This document shows, piece after piece, positions 5,739 through 6,197 of a stretch of DNA of 6,197 nucleotides. Made by a program: the position numbers and the translations under genes. The notes below the pieces were generated by a model that did no database searches, was not told the DNA's origin, and worked only from the letters and a program-made list of their open reading frames with translations. The DNA is from Candidatus Delongbacteria bacterium (lineage in GTDB: Bacteria > UBA4055): contig WTAK01000466.1 of assembly GCA_013139625.1 (NCBI GenBank), positions 1-6,197 on the forward strand, read 5' to 3'. The first letter of the stretch is position 1. Every line of letters begins with the position of its first letter.

Positions 5739-6132
5739 ATTTTTGATAGTTGGCGCATTTGCTTTAGGTTCTTATGGTTATCCAAGAGCCACAGGAGATA
5801 TTGATATTTGGGTTGAAGCAAGTTCTGAAAATGCTAAGAAGATCATTAAAAGCCTTGCAAAATTTGGTGCTCCAATGTCAGATATAAAAGCTGAAGATTT
5901 TGAGAAGCAAGGTATTATTTACCAAATTGGTGTTGTACCCAGAAGAATAGATATTATAACAGAGATTGATGGTGTTGATTTTGATATAGCATATTTGAAT
6001 AAAAAAATAGTAAACATTCAAGATATATCCGTACCTATTTTATCCTATGATGATCTGATCAAAAATAAGGAAAGTACGGGAAGAGAAAAAGATGTTCTTG
6101 ATGTAAAGATGTTGAAAAAATTGAAGAAGTAA
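5683..6132 (+). CDS. Nucleotidyltransferase, MNT/AbiEii-like
   Basis: From ATG 5683 the product has 149 residues. It shows the nucleotidyltransferase fold signature: KFLIVGAFALGSYGYPRATG followed by DID, giving metal-binding Asp39 and Asp41. A likely third acidic residue is Asp90 in RRIDII. The C-terminal LIKNKESTGREKDVLDV (125-141) is the K-x-x-x-x-R-x-K-D-x-x-D block shared with AbiEii/DUF1814- and DUF6036-like proteins. The active site looks complete, so NMP or nucleotide transfer to RNA or protein is possible, but the target is unknown. It is encoded with the small gene at 5544-5738, overlapping by 56 bases, probably translationally coupled. The cassette is bracketed by REP-like repeats. 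Relatives include toxins (AbiEii) and antitoxins (MntA), so its role cannot be assigned from sequence alone. Confidence 0.87.
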   Translation: MLNSDYKEMLLILSEEKVKFLIVGAFALGSYGYPRATGDIDIWVEASSENAKKIIKSLAKFGAPMSDIKAEDFEKQGIIYQIGVVPRRIDIITEIDGVDFDIAYLNKKIVNIQDISVPILSYDDLIKNKESTGREKDVLDVKMLKKLKK

Positions 6133-6147
6133 TTACAATGGACAATT
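6130..6147 (+). repeat. AT-rich repeat starting at the nucleotidyltransferase stop codon
   Basis: The gene's TAA (6130-6132) is followed at once by TTACAATGGACAATT, identical over 15 bases to 5385-5399. GATAATTAGGTT then leads to the third GTAG hairpin. As after queF, repeat and stop codon are directly contiguous. Confidence 0.7.
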
Positions 6148-6159
6148 GATAATTAGGTT

Positions 6160-6185
6160 GTAGGGGACGATTTCCATTCGTCCCC
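6160..6185 (+). repeat. GTAG-headed REP-like hairpin, copy 3
   Basis: GTAG at 6160-6163 opens a perfect 8-bp stem GGGGACGA (6163-6170)/TCGTCCCC (6178-6185) with a 7-base loop TTTCCAT. Head and layout match copies 1 and 2, but the stem sequence is different and its arms still pair perfectly. Confidence 0.65.
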
Positions 6186-6193
6186 ATTTTTTT
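6163..6193 (+). terminator. Rho-independent terminator after the nucleotidyltransferase
   Basis: The same 8-bp GC-rich stem (6163-6170/6178-6185) is followed by A and seven T (6187-6193), a standard intrinsic terminator. It lies about 30 bases past the gene's stop, so the REP-like hairpin probably serves as the terminator of the two-gene cassette. Confidence 0.75.
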
Positions 6194-6197
6194 ATGT

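Noticed and set aside
5544..6132. Classical MNT-HEPN toxin-antitoxin pair
   Set aside because: The partner of the nucleotidyltransferase is only about 64 residues and lacks the HEPN R-x4-6-H motif.
3228..6185. Palindromic repeats as a CRISPR array
   Set aside because: The three hairpins are kilobases apart or irregularly spaced, differ in stem sequence, and have no unique spacers between them.

Overview
The window is AT-rich and gene-dense. It probably comes from an uncultured Gram-negative bacterium, possibly of the FCB group (a Cloacimonadota- or Delongbacteria-like lineage is my best guess, not a determination). The reasons are the secreted lipoprotein with a GFIQKGPF-type N-terminal domain, low GC, and clear Shine-Dalgarno sequences ahead of most genes. 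Those SD sequences argue against Bacteroidota proper.

Layout: (1) 2-79, the last 25 codons of an unidentified plus-strand gene. (2) 192-2072, a large surface lipoprotein: signal peptide, GFIQKGPF domain, Ig-like domain and a C-terminal beta-propeller built from six Trp/Asp-box-like repeats. (3) 2081-2113, a bidirectional terminator between this gene and the convergent galE. (4) 2116-3126, galE (UDP-glucose 4-epimerase) on the minus strand, with an imperfect dyad over its likely promoter. (5) 3341-5376, a tight three-gene plus-strand operon: a YkgJ-type CxxCxxCC protein, a metal-dependent amidohydrolase and queF (preQ0 reductase of queuosine synthesis). (6) 5544-6132, a two-gene cassette: a small conserved-looking protein overlapping, out of frame, a small nucleotidyltransferase of the MNT/AbiEii-like type. 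It resembles a toxin-antitoxin or defence module but its function is unknown.

The gaps around the operon and cassette carry dispersed repeats. Three elements start with GTAG and run into a strong hairpin (3228-3251, 5405-5463, 6160-6185). This is the architecture of REP sequences mobilised by REP-associated tyrosine transposases. Two of the three are preceded by a shared AT-rich 15-mer that begins at the stop codon of the upstream gene, and two double as plausible rho-independent terminators.

The best candidates for something undescribed are the overlapping small-ORF/nucleotidyltransferase pair and the GTAG-hairpin repeats that bracket it. Several natural starts differ from the longest open frames: 192, 3341 and 5683 are each chosen because a Shine-Dalgarno sequence sits directly ahead of them.
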